Assembly: GCA_965203255.1 (NCBI GenBank)
Contig: OZ241882.1
Span: 5,642,001 to 5,706,000, forward strand
Direction: 5' to 3'
Length of the DNA: 64,000 nt
Source: JAPOUP01 sp965203255
GTDB lineage: Bacteria; Pseudomonadota; Alphaproteobacteria; Rhodobacterales; Rhodobacteraceae
The notes under the pieces are model-generated. The model saw only the letters and a list, made by a program, of their open reading frames with translations. It ran no database searches and had not been told where the DNA came from. Shown here one piece after another: positions 63,561-64,000 of the stretch (positions within the stretch are counted from its first letter, which is position 1; each line of letters starts with the position of its first letter). Made by a program: the position numbers and the translations under genes.

Positions 63561-64000
63561 GCTGTTCGGGACGGATGGTGTGCGCGGTCGTGCGAACTCC
63601 TATCCGATGACGGCGGAAATCGCGCTGCGTCTCGGTTCCGCGGCAGGGGTTTATTTCCGCGGTGAAGGGTCGAGTCGCCAAAGGGTGGTGATCGGCAAGG
63701 ACACCAGGCTGTCGGGATACATGCTTGAAAACGCGCTGACCGCCGGATTGACCTCGGCAGGAATGAATGTGCTGCTTCTTGGCCCGGTTCCGACACCAGC
63801 CGTCGGTCTCCTCACCAGAACAATGCGGGCCTCCCTTGGCATCATGATTTCCGCCAGCCATAATCCCAGCCAGGACAACGGCATAAAGTTCTTCGGACCT
63901 GACGGATTCAAGCTTTCGGACGAAGCGGGAATCGAAGCTCTGGTTGCCGGAGAAACGCTTCCGGCAGAGCCAGAGAATATTGGTGGCGCACGCCGCATTG
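63550..64000 (+). CDS. glmM: Phosphoglucosamine mutase, 5' part
   Basis: The first 150 codons are in the window and the gene runs past its end. Starts at ATG 63550, 11 bases inside folP, reading KLFGTDGVRGRANSYPMTAE. The phosphorylated Ser103 lies in GIMISASHNPSQDNGIKFFG, the family active site. It converts glucosamine 6-phosphate to glucosamine 1-phosphate for peptidoglycan. The folB-folP-glmM order is conserved in many Alphaproteobacteria. Confidence 0.95.
   Translation, partial: MTGKLFGTDGVRGRANSYPMTAEIALRLGSAAGVYFRGEGSSRQRVVIGKDTRLSGYMLENALTAGLTSAGMNVLLLGPVPTPAVGLLTRTMRASLGIMISASHNPSQDNGIKFFGPDGFKLSDEAGIEALVAGETLPAEPENIGGARRI

Overview
The window comes from an alphaproteobacterium, most likely a member of the Rhodobacterales or a close relative. 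The evidence is the TCA block in the order mdh-sucC-sucD-sucA-sucB-lpd, a FYDLN-type acidic protein divergent from a DUF45 metallopeptidase near tRNA-Ala, folB-folP-glmM, and a soeABC-like cytoplasmic sulfite dehydrogenase. The chromosome is heavily loaded with insertion sequences. Transposases and their cargo are very GC-rich, while the metabolic genes are moderate in GC, so imported and native DNA stand out from each other. TGA is a normal stop here (it closes many intact genes), so the code is standard.

Layout. 0.1-0.8 kb: a broken DUF4160 gene with an intact DUF2442 partner. 1.4-2.8 and 7.6-8.9 kb: two damaged copies of one IS30-type element. They flank an orphan Tat-exported sugar-binding protein and a CoA-transferase/crotonase pair. 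9-12.4 kb: an IS1595 element, a DUF4258/HTH toxin-antitoxin pair and an internally deleted IS1634 element. 13.3-15 kb: a decayed glnK in front of an intact amtB. 15.3-29 kb: a catabolic and transport cluster. It holds MaoC and aldo/keto reductase genes divergent from acyl-CoA dehydrogenase, SDR, DUF993, sugar isomerase and a complete sugar ABC transporter; opposite these lie a class II aldolase, a lipoate-ligase-like gene carrying an 18-G tract, and a second aldolase gene cut in two by an IS. 29-36 kb: an HAD phosphatase, an ABC ATPase 3' fragment, two tRNA-Ala genes, an intact IS630 element, FYDLN, metallopeptidase and GntR genes, and a Fic remnant.

36.6-44.6 kb is a nest of mobile DNA. Two IS630-type transposase genes are each split at almost the same internal site. 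The first is split by a 3.24-kb element with IS66-like ends and an exact 8-bp target duplication, whose main cargo is a 710-residue RTX calcium-binding protein. The second is split by an intact IS110-family element. Remnants of a D12 methylase, a Toprim protein and a Phd antitoxin lie in or between them.

45-64 kb is largely housekeeping: the TCA operon (mdh to lpd, minus strand), soeABC (minus strand), then a SleB-type wall hydrolase and folB-folP-glmM (plus strand, glmM cut by the window edge). The most interesting signals are the RTX cargo element, a 49-bp hairpin at IS30 ends found in both orientations, the homopolymer tract in the ligase gene, the decayed glnK, and paired operator-like sites in the divergent promoter of the catabolic cluster.
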